DNA of 58,029 nucleotides from an uncultured Bacteroidaceae bacterium (GTDB lineage Bacteria > Bacteroidota > Bacteroidia > Bacteroidales > Bacteroidaceae): NCBI GenBank assembly GCA_934271655.1, contig CAKQRW010000013.1, forward strand, positions 1 to 58,029, in the 5' to 3' direction. The notes under the pieces were generated by a model. It was not told the origin of the DNA. It saw only the letters and a list, made by a program, of their open reading frames with translations, and made no database searches. Positions 1 to 8,803 of the stretch are shown piece by piece; position 1 is the stretch's first letter, and each line of letters opens with the position of its first letter. The position numbers were made by a program, and so were the translations under genes.

Positions 1-228
1 CAAAAACTGGGTTACAGAACGAACCAAAACTCTCAAAAAAGTGAGTTAAAATTGGTACAAAGAACTGGACACCCTAACAATTTTGTTCCTTTTTTGCGAG
101 CTGGAGTTACAACACATTTTTTGCATTCCTATCATGGGCTAATGATTCACAACAAATGGATTCTTCACGCCGAAGATCATCATGCGAGAAGCCTTTTAGT
201 GCAGAGCCGTCTCACTAAGCCATAGGAT
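1..228 (+). other. open frame entering from the left edge, uncertain
   Basis: The first frame is open from the window edge to a TAG at 226-228, which lies inside the first unit of the 22-bp array. The 75 residues match no family I recognise and are rich in H, L and N. Another frame from base 2 ends at 49 and could equally be a gene end. There is no independent support for coding, so this is only a possible gene tail or a chance opening. Confidence 0.12.
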
Positions 229-518
229 TGGCAAAGGCTAACCATAGGATTGGCAAAGACAAACCATAGGATTGGCAAAGACAAACCATAGGATTGGCAA
301 AGGCAAACCATAGGATTGGCAAAGACAAACCATAGGATTGGCAAAGGCAAACCATAGGGTTGGCACAGGCGAACCAGACACTTGGCACAGGCAAACCAGA
401 CACTTAGCACAGACAAACCAGACACTTAGCACAGGCAAACCAGACACTTAGCACAGACAAACCAGACACTTAGCACAGGCAAACCAGACACTTGGCACAG
501 GCAAACCAGACATAGACA
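213..518. repeat. 22-bp tandem array, 14 units in two families
   Basis: Anchor positions 221, 243, 265, 287, 309, 331, 353, 375, 397, 419, 441, 463, 485 and 507 are exactly 22 bp apart. The first seven units carry CATAGGATTGGCAAAG (one with GGTTGGCACAG), the next ones CAGACACTTAGCACAG or CTTGGCACAG. Unit tails often alternate GACAA and GGCAA, hinting at a 44-bp higher-order unit. There are no unique spacers, so this is not CRISPR. It lies just beyond the clpB terminator and fills most of the 600-bp spacer; open frames through it are repeat artefacts. Confidence 0.93.
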
Positions 519-521
519 AAC

Positions 522-550
522 AAAAAAAGCCCGGGGCTAAAGCCCCGAGC
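522..550 (-). terminator. rho-independent terminator of clpB
   Basis: On the minus strand a GC-rich stem (GCTCGGGGCT pairing with AGCCCCGGGC, one mismatch) is followed by seven T. It lies about 60 bp beyond the clpB stop codon. A second small inverted repeat (CTTCCAT/ATGGAAG, about 568-598) sits between stop codon and terminator. Confidence 0.88.
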
Positions 551-612
551 TTCTCTCTTATGTACCGCTTCCATGTAAGGCATACCCTCACAATGGAAGA
601 CATGGATAAACT

Positions 613-2700
613 TTATTGCTGGAATTTCAGTTGCTCGCCATCAGCCACCACCTTGACAGGCTTGTCGTGGTCAATAGCCCCGCTGATGATTTCCTTGCTG
701 AGTTCGTTAAGCAACTTGTCCTGAATAGCTCTCTTGACCGGACGCGCACCAAACTGCGGGTCGTATCCTGCCTTGGCTATCACGCCAAGAGCCTCGTCGG
801 TGACATCGAGAGTGATGCCGTTGCCGGCAACCATCTTGACGACCTTGTCCACCTGAAGCTTGACAATCTGCTTGATTTCCTTCTCTCCAAGCGGCGTGAA
901 GGTGATGATGTCATCAATACGGTTGAGGAATTCTGGACGGAAGATGCTGCGGAGCTGATCACGTGTAGCGTTGCTGGTCATGATGATGATGGTGTTCTTG
1001 AAGTTGACCACACGTCCCTTGTTGTCTGTGAGCCTGCCATCATCAAGCACCTGAAGCAATGTGTTGAACACGTCAGGATGCGCTTTCTCTATCTCGTCAA
1101 ACAAGACTACAGAGTAAGGCTTTCTCCTGACAGCCTCAGTCAACTGTCCGCCCTCGTCATAGCCGACGTATCCTGGAGGGGCTCCGATAAGGCGAGTCAC
1201 GCTGAACTTTTCCTGATATTCACTCATATCAATACGAGTCATCATGCTCTCATCGTCAAACAGGTAATCAGCCAACGCCTTGGCCAACTCTGTCTTGCCC
1301 ACGCCTGTGGTGCCCAAGAAGATGAAGCTGCCGATAGGCCGCTTAGGATCTTGCAGACCGGCACGGCTGCGGCGCACAGCGTCGCTGACAGCCTTGATGG
1401 CCTCGTCTTGCCCGATGACACGCTTGTGGAGCTCTTCCTCCAGATGAACGAGCTTAGTGCGCTCAGAGGTCTGCATCTTGCTGACAGGTATGCCTGTCCA
1501 TCGGCTCACCACATCAGCAATGTCCTCGCTGTCCACCTCTTCCTTCACCATGGCAGAGCCGTTTTGCGTCTCTGCGAGCTTGCTCTGCACAGCCTTGATG
1601 TCGCCCTCTATCTGCTGCAGCTTGCCATAGCGTATCTCGGCCACACGTCCGTAGTTGCCTTCACGCTCGGCCTTGTCTGCCTCAAACTTCAGTTGCTCTA
1701 TCTGCTGCTTGTCACTCTGTATCTGGTTAAGAAGAGCTTTCTCTCCCTGCCACTTCTCGGTCTGGCGCTTTTCATCGGCACGAAGTGTGTCGATTATCTT
1801 GTTGAGCTCATCAAGCTTCTCCTTGTCGCCCTCACGCTTTATGGCCTCACGTTCTATCTCAAGCTGTTTCAGACGGCGTGACAGCTCATCCAGTTCCTCT
1901 GGAACAGAGTCACGCTCCATCCTCAGTTTGGCCGCAGCCTCATCCATCAGGTCGATGGCCTTGTCTGGGAGAAAGCGGTCGGTGATGTAACGGTTGCTCA
2001 GTTCGACAGCCGCTATGATGGCCTCGTCCTTGATACGCACCTTGTGGTGGTTCTCATATTTCTCCTTCAGTCCACGGAGGATAGAGATGGACGACTGCAC
2101 GTCTGGCTCATCGACCATGACGGTCTGGAATCGGCGCTCCAAAGCCTTGTCCTTCTCGAAGTATTTCTGGTACTCGTCCAAGGTCGTGGCTCCGATAGAG
2201 CGCAACTCGCCACGTGCCAAGGCTGGCTTCAAGATGTTGGCAGCATCCATTGCTCCGCTTGTCTGACCCGCACCCACAAGAGTGTGTATCTCATCAATAA
2301 AGAGGATTATCTGCCCCTCACTCTCCACGACAGCCTTTACCACAGCCTTCAGTCGTTCCTCAAACTCGCCCTGGTACTTGGCTCCTGCGATAAGAGCGCC
2401 CATATCGAGTGAATAGAGTTGCTTGTTTTTCAAGTTCTCCGGAACGTCGCCGCGCACGATACGCTCTGCCAGTCCTTCGACGATGGCAGTCTTGCCGGTG
2501 CCCGGCTCGCCTATAAGTATAGGGTTGTTCTTAGTTCGCCTGCTAAGAATCTGAAGAATACGTCGTATCTCCTCGTCTCGACCTATCACTGGGTCAAGCT
2601 TACCGTTCTTAGCACGCTCAACGAGGTTCGTTGCATACTTTTCAAGAACCTCCTTGCCAGTTTCTTGCTGGCCCATTTGGTTTTGATTGTTGTTGATCAT
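613..2700 (-). CDS. clpB: ClpB-type disaggregase lacking the N-terminal domain
   Basis: Hsp100/ClpB AAA+ unfoldase that works with DnaK to pull apart aggregated protein in the cytoplasm. 695 residues against about 860 for the family. The first AAA+ module (Walker A GEPGTGKT at 64-71, Walker B FIDEIH), the coiled-coil M domain and the second module (GTTGVGKT, FDEIEKAHPDV, sensor 2 GARPVKR) are all present. The roughly 145-residue N-terminal substrate domain is absent: the chain opens with a short Asn/Gln-rich stretch and goes straight to KYATNLVERAKNGKLDPVIG. Between sensor-1 TSN and the arginine-finger segment RPEFLNRID there are only 10 residues where E. coli ClpB has about 30. A full-length ClpB may exist elsewhere in the genome. 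Gene and terminator look intact, so this is not simple decay. Confidence 0.93.
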   Translation of the reverse strand: MINNNQNQMGQQETGKEVLEKYATNLVERAKNGKLDPVIGRDEEIRRILQILSRRTKNNPILIGEPGTGKTAIVEGLAERIVRGDVPENLKNKQLYSLDMGALIAGAKYQGEFEERLKAVVKAVVESEGQIILFIDEIHTLVGAGQTSGAMDAANILKPALARGELRSIGATTLDEYQKYFEKDKALERRFQTVMVDEPDVQSSISILRGLKEKYENHHKVRIKDEAIIAAVELSNRYITDRFLPDKAIDLMDEAAAKLRMERDSVPEELDELSRRLKQLEIEREAIKREGDKEKLDELNKIIDTLRADEKRQTEKWQGEKALLNQIQSDKQQIEQLKFEADKAEREGNYGRVAEIRYGKLQQIEGDIKAVQSKLAETQNGSAMVKEEVDSEDIADVVSRWTGIPVSKMQTSERTKLVHLEEELHKRVIGQDEAIKAVSDAVRRSRAGLQDPKRPIGSFIFLGTTGVGKTELAKALADYLFDDESMMTRIDMSEYQEKFSVTRLIGAPPGYVGYDEGGQLTEAVRRKPYSVVLFDEIEKAHPDVFNTLLQVLDDGRLTDNKGRVVNFKNTIIIMTSNATRDQLRSIFRPEFLNRIDDIITFTPLGEKEIKQIVKLQVDKVVKMVAGNGITLDVTDEALGVIAKAGYDPQFGARPVKRAIQDKLLNELSKEIISGAIDHDKPVKVVADGEQLKFQQ

Positions 2701-2728
2701 ATTCGTATTTGTTTTTTATTCGTTTTCG

Positions 2729-2782
2729 CAAACACATCAGTACAACAATCGTTCCACAGCCTTATGATGTGACAAAATGACA
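2729..2782 (-). promoter_or_regulatory. possible clpB promoter and upstream direct repeat
   Basis: On the minus strand TGTGTTTG (2729-2736) matches the TAnnTTTG box at 7 of 8 bases, about 28 nt before the clpB start. Upstream, 2770-2782 holds the direct repeat TGTCA-TTT-TGTCA, placed where an activator could bind. The regulatory reading is inference. Confidence 0.3.
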
Positions 2783-2789
2783 CTATCGA

Positions 2790-4097
2790 TTATTCCTCAC
2801 TGACATTTTGTCCCCTGCCGTGCATCCACTCAACAGCCGTGTGAAACAGAATCTCATCCAGAGCCCCATAGTCTGCCAGGTTAAGGTATTCCAACTCATT
2901 CACTTGCGCGTCTGGCGCAATTTTGCCGTAGTCATGATTACCCTCAGCGTTGGCCACATAGGCCACCGCAGGGCAAAGCTGCAGGTGATAATCATGCCCA
3001 ACCTCCTGGGTCAGGACATTCTGGCCTGCTGTAGCGGTGCCCACCACCGTGACATTGTCCTTGCCCAGGCCTTGCAGCAGCACCTGTATGAGCCATTCGG
3101 CGGCTCCCTGGGTATATGCGCTCGTGATGACAGCCACCTTGCTTATGCCCAGGCTTGTCACCGACGCGTCATACGGTATGTCGCTATTGCTGGCAGCGTT
3201 GGCACTGTTCCACTCCACTTTCAGCATTGTGTTTCCTGGAGTGCCGCACAGATAGCTGCCAAGCCGCTGCACCATGTCCAGGTCGCCATAGCTGCACAGG
3301 CGGAGATCGAGGACCATCTCATCGACAGCCGAGCGCCGCATGTATGCCATGGCATCATCAAGCGCGCTCTTGTATGAACTGGCATCATAGTCATCGAGTT
3401 CCTCTGGCCCAGACACAAGACGAGTGCACATCAGGTAGCCCACCTTCTTGCCATCCACACCGACGATGCTGCGCACAGGGAATGGCACATCTTCTACATA
3501 TGTCGAGCTACCAAGCTGCACAGTGTCAGCATCCGTCCACACAACAGTTCCCTCAGCAGCCTCCATGCCTATATGCCTCACTTCGAGCGTGCGTGCATCA
3601 CCTTTCTTCAGGCGCGAGATATTCTTGCTCGACAATTTGTAAGAGTCAAAGGAATAGATGAAATCATTTCTCTTCAGCCCAGCCTTGTCGGCAGGGCTGC
3701 CTGGATAGACCGTGAGAATGCGGGCCACGCTCCTTGTGGTCTGTCCTGTAGGGTCTGAGATGAGCGCGAAATCCATCCCGTAAGAGTTGTAGTGATTGAA
3801 GTATCCACGTTCATGCACATCAGTCTCTACCGTGTCCACAACGACATACGACCAGGAGTCGTCCTGCCCATTCTTGGCAAGAGCCGAGAGGAAATTGGCT
3901 GGAGTGGAGAAGTATTCTTTCCATTCCGGCTCATAGTCCTGCAGGTTGTCCGCCCACAGATATTTGTCGCGCATCACTTCCAGCATCCACCGGTTGTACT
4001 GCGTCTTCTCTTCATATTCATACGTCCTGTCCTCTCCACACGCCACAAGCAGAAGCACGCAACATGCGGCAAGCAGGCCTTTCATCGTCTTTGTCAT
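2790..4097 (-). CDS. S41-family peptidase-like lipoprotein, probably inactive
   Basis: Resembles C-terminal-processing (tail-specific) S41 peptidases: lipoprotein signal peptide with lipobox LVAC followed by GED, helical N-terminal segment (WMLEVMRDKYLW), PDZ domain (SVARILTVYPGSPADKAGLKRND) and a C-terminal protease-like fold. The motif that normally reads TSxxTxSASE is TSAYTQGAAE, so the nucleophile serine is a glycine (codon 3105-3107). The region of the catalytic lysine (GxGKGxxQ type) reads GTATAGQNVLTQ, with no lysine. It is therefore probably a binding or scaffolding protein. The start at 4097 is chosen because a promoter box lies at 4133-4140; the longer frame to 4157 would begin upstream of transcription, and Met at 4085 is also possible. 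435 residues. Confidence 0.82.
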   Translation of the reverse strand: MTKTMKGLLAACCVLLLVACGEDRTYEYEEKTQYNRWMLEVMRDKYLWADNLQDYEPEWKEYFSTPANFLSALAKNGQDDSWSYVVVDTVETDVHERGYFNHYNSYGMDFALISDPTGQTTRSVARILTVYPGSPADKAGLKRNDFIYSFDSYKLSSKNISRLKKGDARTLEVRHIGMEAAEGTVVWTDADTVQLGSSTYVEDVPFPVRSIVGVDGKKVGYLMCTRLVSGPEELDDYDASSYKSALDDAMAYMRRSAVDEMVLDLRLCSYGDLDMVQRLGSYLCGTPGNTMLKVEWNSANAASNSDIPYDASVTSLGISKVAVITSAYTQGAAEWLIQVLLQGLGKDNVTVVGTATAGQNVLTQEVGHDYHLQLCPAVAYVANAEGNHDYGKIAPDAQVNELEYLNLADYGALDEILFHTAVEWMHGRGQNVSEE

Positions 4098-4132
4098 CTT
4101 ATTATTGTTTGTCACTTCCGTTATTTTTGCGG

Positions 4133-4140
4133 CAAAGTTA
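4133..4140 (-). promoter_or_regulatory. -7 box of the S41 gene
   Basis: TAACTTTG on the minus strand, a perfect TAnnTTTG Bacteroidetes -7 element, with a T-rich run just upstream; no clear -33 box. It implies a leader of about 30 nt and decides the start of the S41 gene. Confidence 0.65.
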
Positions 4141-4210
4141 CAAAAAAAAGCCGACACATCTACACTCCTTGTTTATCAATGTTGAAAAACGTCAGTCCTT
4201 TTGCCGTCGT

Positions 4211-5494
4211 CTACTTCTCAGCATTCCCGTCAATCTTGACCATAGCCGTGACAGCGAAGGTAACGAGACAAAGGATCATGATGAGAATGAAGAACTTCTG
4301 ATAGCCAATGCTTTCTGATACCAGTCCAGACAGCATGCCAGGCAGCATCACGCCGCCGAGATACTGTCCTGCGGTGCAGATGGAGAAGACAGCCGTGCTT
4401 CTCTCGCCACGCGAGAATGCTACAAGATAAAGCGTGTATGCCGCAAATCCAAGTCCGTAGCCTATCTGTTCCACACACACACATGTGCCTATCAGCAGCA
4501 GGCTGTCTGTAGGACAGAAGCTGAGATAGACATAGACAGCATCAGGCAGAGTGATGCACATGACCAAAGGCCAAAGGCATTTCTTAAGCCCCCACCTCGA
4601 CACAGCCCATCCGCCTACCAGGCCTCCGGCCAAGAGTCCGATGACACCGAGAGTGCCGTACACCAGACCGAAGTCGGTATCGCTCATGGCCAGCCCGCCA
4701 TCGGCCTCACTGCGCATCAGAAAGAGCGGAACGATCTTTGTGAGCAAACCTTCTGGCAGACGAAACAGCAGGATGAAGCACAGGGCTGTGACAATATGCG
4801 GTTTGCCGATGAACACACGCAGGGTCTTGACAAACTCCTGCACCTGTTCTCTCACGTCGAAGCGGTCATGCACAGCATGCTCCACCTTCGGGAGCACAAC
4901 GGCATGGTACATGCCCAACAGACACATCAGCACGCCAACGATGATGAACACAGCCACCCATGACGCCTCCACCGAACTCAGCCATGAGCCGAAGAAGCCT
5001 TTCTGCATGCTGCCAACCAGAAGCACAAGTCCGCCCTGACCTATCACCATGCCTATCCTGTAGAAGGTGTTTCTTACGCCAACATACAGTTCCTGGCTTC
5101 TGTCGTCCAAGCCTATGATGTAGAAGCCATCGGCAGAGATGTCGTGAGTGGCGCTGGCGAAGGCTATGACCATGAACACAGCCAGCGACCCTTTCAGCCA
5201 CATGCTGGTAGGCAAGGTAAGGGCTACTATGGCCATAGCCACCCCCATCAGAAACTGCATGGAGACTATCCACCAGCGTTTTGTCTTCATGTTGTCGATT
5301 ATCGGACTCCATATAGGCTTGATGACCCATGGCGTTCCGAGCCATCCTGTATACAAGGTGATCTGGCTGTCGGACAGCCCCATCTCCTTAAACATGACGA
5401 GCGAGAGAAGCATCACTACTGAGAAAGGAATAGCCTCGCCAAGATACAGGCTTGGCACCCATGCGTAAGGCTTGACATTACTATTATCTGTCAT
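4211..5494 (-). CDS. ampG: AmpG-like MFS permease (muropeptide/amino sugar import)
   Basis: Major facilitator protein of 427 residues with about twelve hydrophobic segments. The N-terminus (YAWVPSLYLGEAIPFSVVMLLS), the loop TGWLGTPWVIKPIWSPIID and the THDISADGFYI segment are typical of the AmpG group. Characterised members carry anhydromuropeptides, and in Tannerella MurNAc, into the cytoplasm for cell-wall recycling. It sits in the inner membrane. A second, divergent member of the same family lies directly upstream on the same strand, followed by a SpoIID-domain gene, which supports a peptidoglycan theme. The exact substrate cannot be told from sequence. Confidence 0.85.
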   Translation of the reverse strand: MTDNSNVKPYAWVPSLYLGEAIPFSVVMLLSLVMFKEMGLSDSQITLYTGWLGTPWVIKPIWSPIIDNMKTKRWWIVSMQFLMGVAMAIVALTLPTSMWLKGSLAVFMVIAFASATHDISADGFYIIGLDDRSQELYVGVRNTFYRIGMVIGQGGLVLLVGSMQKGFFGSWLSSVEASWVAVFIIVGVLMCLLGMYHAVVLPKVEHAVHDRFDVREQVQEFVKTLRVFIGKPHIVTALCFILLFRLPEGLLTKIVPLFLMRSEADGGLAMSDTDFGLVYGTLGVIGLLAGGLVGGWAVSRWGLKKCLWPLVMCITLPDAVYVYLSFCPTDSLLLIGTCVCVEQIGYGLGFAAYTLYLVAFSRGERSTAVFSICTAGQYLGGVMLPGMLSGLVSESIGYQKFFILIMILCLVTFAVTAMVKIDGNAEK

Positions 5495-5571
5495 TGGATT
5501 ATCTGTTTTTTTATGTAGGTATTAAAATCATTTTTATGACGAAGAAGGGCTTTTATATAATGCCGAAAACC

Positions 5572-5706
5572 GGATTATCTATAATGCAGCAACCGGATTA
5601 TCTATAATGCAGCAAATGGATTATCATAATGCAGCAAATGGATTATCTATAATGCAGCAAATGGATTATCATAATGCAGCAAATGGATTATCTATAATGC
5701 CGAAGC
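5572..5706. repeat. 22/23-bp tandem array, 6 units
   Basis: GGATTATC starts at 5572, 5595, 5618, 5640, 5663 and 5685, in steps of 23, 23, 22, 23 and 22. The unit is built from GGATTATCTATAATGCAGCA plus a short tail; units lacking TAT alternate with full ones near the end. It occupies the 255-bp spacer between the two MFS genes. No TAnnTTTG box was seen here. Confidence 0.92.
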
Positions 5707-5749
5707 TGTCCGCTTCCATATCATGAGCGTCTTCTTACAGCATTCTCAC

Positions 5750-7117
5750 TTATTTGCCTGGCATCATGTCCTTCCGGATGGCGGCACATCGCTTCTCTTT
5801 TGGCAAAGCCGTGCTGCCCCCACGCGCATCCTTGCCATCGGCAAACAGGGCTTCATGCACCTTCAAGGCCCACATCATCACCCACGCCACAGGGGCCATA
5901 AGCGAGCACATGACAAAAAAGTCCTTATATCCCATCCACTGGCACAGCATTCCAGACAAGGCCATAGGCACTATCATCACAGCGGCGACCACGGGTATAT
6001 AAAGGAAATTGGTCGTATTCCTGTACCTTCTGCCAGAGAAGTATGTGACAAAGGCATTGCAGGCATTCAATCCGAAGCCAAGGCAAAACTGGGCAAAGAA
6101 TGTCATGCAGCATATAAGAGAAATGTCGCCAGGACGCCTCCATATAGCCATAAGCATATAAGCGACAGGCGACAGCGTCAGCACCACAGAAGCCACATCG
6201 AAGCGGGCCACCGCCTTTCCCCTCAGCATAAACCACCGTCCAAGACTCACGCCTACAGCAAAAGCCACCACTCCTATCGTGCCCTGAGCATAGCCCACAT
6301 CTTGGACTGAGCACCCCAGTCCTCCCGCCTCCTCTGGAGCAAAGAGAAAGAACACCCTTGTGTTGAACAGCAGCGACTGTGGCAGCAACAGAAAGAAAAG
6401 GCATGTGGCAAGCCCTGGAAAATGAGGCATTGAGCCAAAGCGGCCAAGCGACTCAAACAGATGGCCCACATTATGTTTCTCCACAACTTGTGCCTCCTGC
6501 ACCTTTTTCAATGGAGACTTCAGGACGGCAGTGTTGACCACAGCCACGGTGAAGAAAGCGCCTGCCACGATAGTGCTTTCCATCGCCCAGGCCTTCTGGT
6601 AACTACGGAAGAACACCTCAAAAAAACCTGCCACAATGATGAGCAAGCCATATGTCATGATGAGCGACACATACGACGCAGCCATCTTTGTGTTTCTGAA
6701 CAGTTTCTGCTGGCGGGGCATCAGCATCTTTCCATAATACAAGCGCGAGAACAATTCGTGCCAGGCACACAGATGGGACAGCATGAACATCATGAAGAAC
6801 AAGAGCAAGTGCCCCACCCTGTACTGCTCCAGACACAAGGCTATGAGCATCAAGCACGCGAACATCAACAGTTCCGCCACATGTATCCTGCGCGTGACTG
6901 ACTTCACCATCACCGCACGGGTGTACAGCACCGACTTGAGAACCCACGGAATGAAGAGCGAGGCTGCATAGACCGAGGCAAGCGGCTCTGAAGCTCCAAA
7001 CTGAAGGAACATTATCAGAGCCACATACGTGACCACGGCCGACGGTATTTCCTCTGTTGCGCACAACGAAGGAATCCACAGCCACGGATTATGCTTTCGT
7101 CCACTTGCATGTACCAT
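5750..7117 (-). CDS. second, divergent AmpG-like MFS transporter
   Basis: 455-residue polytopic protein whose opening (NPWLWIPSLCATEEIPSAVVTYVALIM) parallels that of the AmpG-like neighbour, so it is probably an old paralogue. The charged and aromatic positions differ: the conserved D in the first half is missing, and loops carry many His, Arg and Cys residues. About twelve hydrophobic segments, basic cytoplasmic C-terminus. It may import a related cell-wall fragment or have lost the original specificity. Transcribed from the same strand as ampG with 255 bp between them, filled mostly by repeats, so the two may be separately controlled. Confidence 0.78.
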   Translation of the reverse strand: MVHASGRKHNPWLWIPSLCATEEIPSAVVTYVALIMFLQFGASEPLASVYAASLFIPWVLKSVLYTRAVMVKSVTRRIHVAELLMFACLMLIALCLEQYRVGHLLLFFMMFMLSHLCAWHELFSRLYYGKMLMPRQQKLFRNTKMAASYVSLIMTYGLLIIVAGFFEVFFRSYQKAWAMESTIVAGAFFTVAVVNTAVLKSPLKKVQEAQVVEKHNVGHLFESLGRFGSMPHFPGLATCLFFLLLPQSLLFNTRVFFLFAPEEAGGLGCSVQDVGYAQGTIGVVAFAVGVSLGRWFMLRGKAVARFDVASVVLTLSPVAYMLMAIWRRPGDISLICCMTFFAQFCLGFGLNACNAFVTYFSGRRYRNTTNFLYIPVVAAVMIVPMALSGMLCQWMGYKDFFVMCSLMAPVAWVMMWALKVHEALFADGKDARGGSTALPKEKRCAAIRKDMMPGK

Positions 7118-7488
7118 CTAATCAATTTATAATTTATAATCTATAATTTACAATTTACAAATTACAGTCAAACAGGAACTGAACAAGGAGCAGGCTTCTC
7201 TATTCATCGGATACGGGAACATAAGGTTTTCTCATACCTGTCCTTCATGACACACTATATACAATATGTATGTATAATGAATAATGCATATTTTCATATG
7301 ACAAAGCCAACTCGCATGACAAAGGCTATTCATATGACAAAGGCTATTCGCATGGCAAAAGCCAGCTCACATGACAAAGCCAACTCGCATGACAAGACTC
7401 TCCTGCATGGCCAAGGCCTCCCATACGGCAAAGCTCATCACCACGAAGGCGCTAATTCTGCCAGCAGGAAGAACGGGAACGGGGCAGG
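7118..7488. repeat. spacer with AT-rich repeat and 18-bp tandem array
   Basis: No gene seen. 7121-7167 is a low-complexity AT tract repeating AATTTATAAT-like words. About 7299-7440 holds a degenerate array of roughly eight units of 18 bp, typified by ATGACAAAGGCTATTC and ATGACAAAGCCAACTC. Open frames through it are repeat-derived. It lies between the SpoIID gene's stop codon and the start of the second MFS gene, both on the minus strand. Confidence 0.8.
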
Positions 7489-8691
7489 TCACCACAGTCG
7501 TGTAAGGACAGTGCCTGGATAGTAGAACTGCAATATATCCTCATAGGCCATGCCACGGTCTCCCATGACAGCGGCTCCAATCTGGCACAGCCCCACGCCA
7601 TGTCCCCATCCCTTGCCATGAAGCACAAAGCCTTCGGACGTGTGCTCCACGTCAAAGAACGATGAATACAGATGCGACTCGCTCAGCCATTTTCTTATCT
7701 CAAGCTCTTTGCCAACAGTCACTGCACGCTTCTCGCCCACAATCTTCAGCCGCACTATGCGTCCAGCCTCACTGCGCTCCACTGGCACAAGGTCCCTTAT
7801 CTTGCCAAAGTCTATGCCCGACTTGCGGCATATAATCTCTGTGGCCTCTTCATAAGGCAGACGTACAGTCCACCGATAGAAATCGTTTGTTTCCTTGTCG
7901 TAGCTGTTGAGCACATGGCCGAGCACCCTCACATCGCTTGTGTTGCAATAAGGACACGCCTTTGACACAAGATACGGATGCGGCACATCCTCCCAACATG
8001 ACTCAAAGACCTCTGTCACTCCACCGCAGCATTTGGAGAACCGCGTGTCGCAGATTGCTCCATCGTAAGTGAGCACCTGGCCCCTTGTAGCCTCTATGGC
8101 GCGCGCCACATTCTCGTTTGTTTGCCGCGTGATGCCCTGATAGCGCTGGCAATGGTCGTCGGCACACACGTCAAAGAGCACGTGCGCCTCACTGTCATAC
8201 CAGCGGATGACTGTGTCACGACTCAACTGTTCATGCACAGCGCGCGACTTGGCATGCGACCTCGACTTGCGCATCATGGCTATCAGCCAGCCGCGCGAAA
8301 TCACCGCATGAGCCTTGAGCAGGTTGAGCGAGGCATCGGCACTCATCTCGCTTCCTATGACACTGGTGAGATAAGTTTCCACAGGCACCCTGTCTATCGC
8401 TCTCACCTCGCCATTCTCTTCCACCAGCTCCAATGCGCCCGCAAAGGTCTGGTTCTCCTTGCGCTGCCAATGAAAGCCTATGCCTATCACAACGTCCTTC
8501 AGCGTAAAGACACCCCCACTTGCTGCAGGAACAAACGCCAGCCCGCCTTGACTACGCCGCACATCGTCCACGGAGAAACAGTGTTCTCCAATAAAAGGCT
8601 TTCCATCCAACAAGTATGTTGAATGGAAAACCACATTTATCTCTAAGGATCTGAGTATGCCGACCCTCACCTCTTGTTCTTTTATATTCAT
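7489..8691 (-). CDS. SpoIID/LytB domain protein
   Basis: 400 residues. SpoIID cleaves glycan strands of denuded peptidoglycan in Bacillus; Bacteroidetes members of the family occur with amino-sugar salvage genes. Seen here: VEEN..VRAIDRVPVETYLTSVIGSEMS, with the conserved Glu that is catalytic in SpoIID, followed by LKAHAVISRGW; the Cys/His-rich middle (FSKCCGGVTE, CPYCNT) and the family's C-terminal GKGWGHGVGLCQIGA segment ending in YYPGT. The start at 8691 (MNIKEQEVRVGIL) fits the domain's beginning better than Met at 8751. No signal peptide is obvious, so the site of action is unclear. Context of two AmpG-like carriers suggests a role on cell-wall fragments. Confidence 0.85.
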   Translation of the reverse strand: MNIKEQEVRVGILRSLEINVVFHSTYLLDGKPFIGEHCFSVDDVRRSQGGLAFVPAASGGVFTLKDVVIGIGFHWQRKENQTFAGALELVEENGEVRAIDRVPVETYLTSVIGSEMSADASLNLLKAHAVISRGWLIAMMRKSRSHAKSRAVHEQLSRDTVIRWYDSEAHVLFDVCADDHCQRYQGITRQTNENVARAIEATRGQVLTYDGAICDTRFSKCCGGVTEVFESCWEDVPHPYLVSKACPYCNTSDVRVLGHVLNSYDKETNDFYRWTVRLPYEEATEIICRKSGIDFGKIRDLVPVERSEAGRIVRLKIVGEKRAVTVGKELEIRKWLSESHLYSSFFDVEHTSEGFVLHGKGWGHGVGLCQIGAAVMGDRGMAYEDILQFYYPGTVLTRLW

Positions 8692-8803
8692 AGCATTAGC
8701 TACATTTAGGTTCTGTCGTATGAAACGAGCCAGTCCGACTCGTCCCAGCAAGCACGCCTAAACGGCAGGGATTGCAAATGTCCGTCTCACTTACCGCCAA
8801 GAC

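Noticed and set aside
213..518. CRISPR-like appearance of the 14-unit array
   Set aside because: Units are contiguous 22-mers with no unique spacers, and no cas gene is present.
616..1881. 421-codon open frame antisense to clpB
   Set aside because: It lies inside a well-conserved gene on the other strand and its translation matches no family; similar antisense openings occur over most GC-rich genes here, including 29531-30367 over purM and 32396-33241 over lpxC/fabZ.
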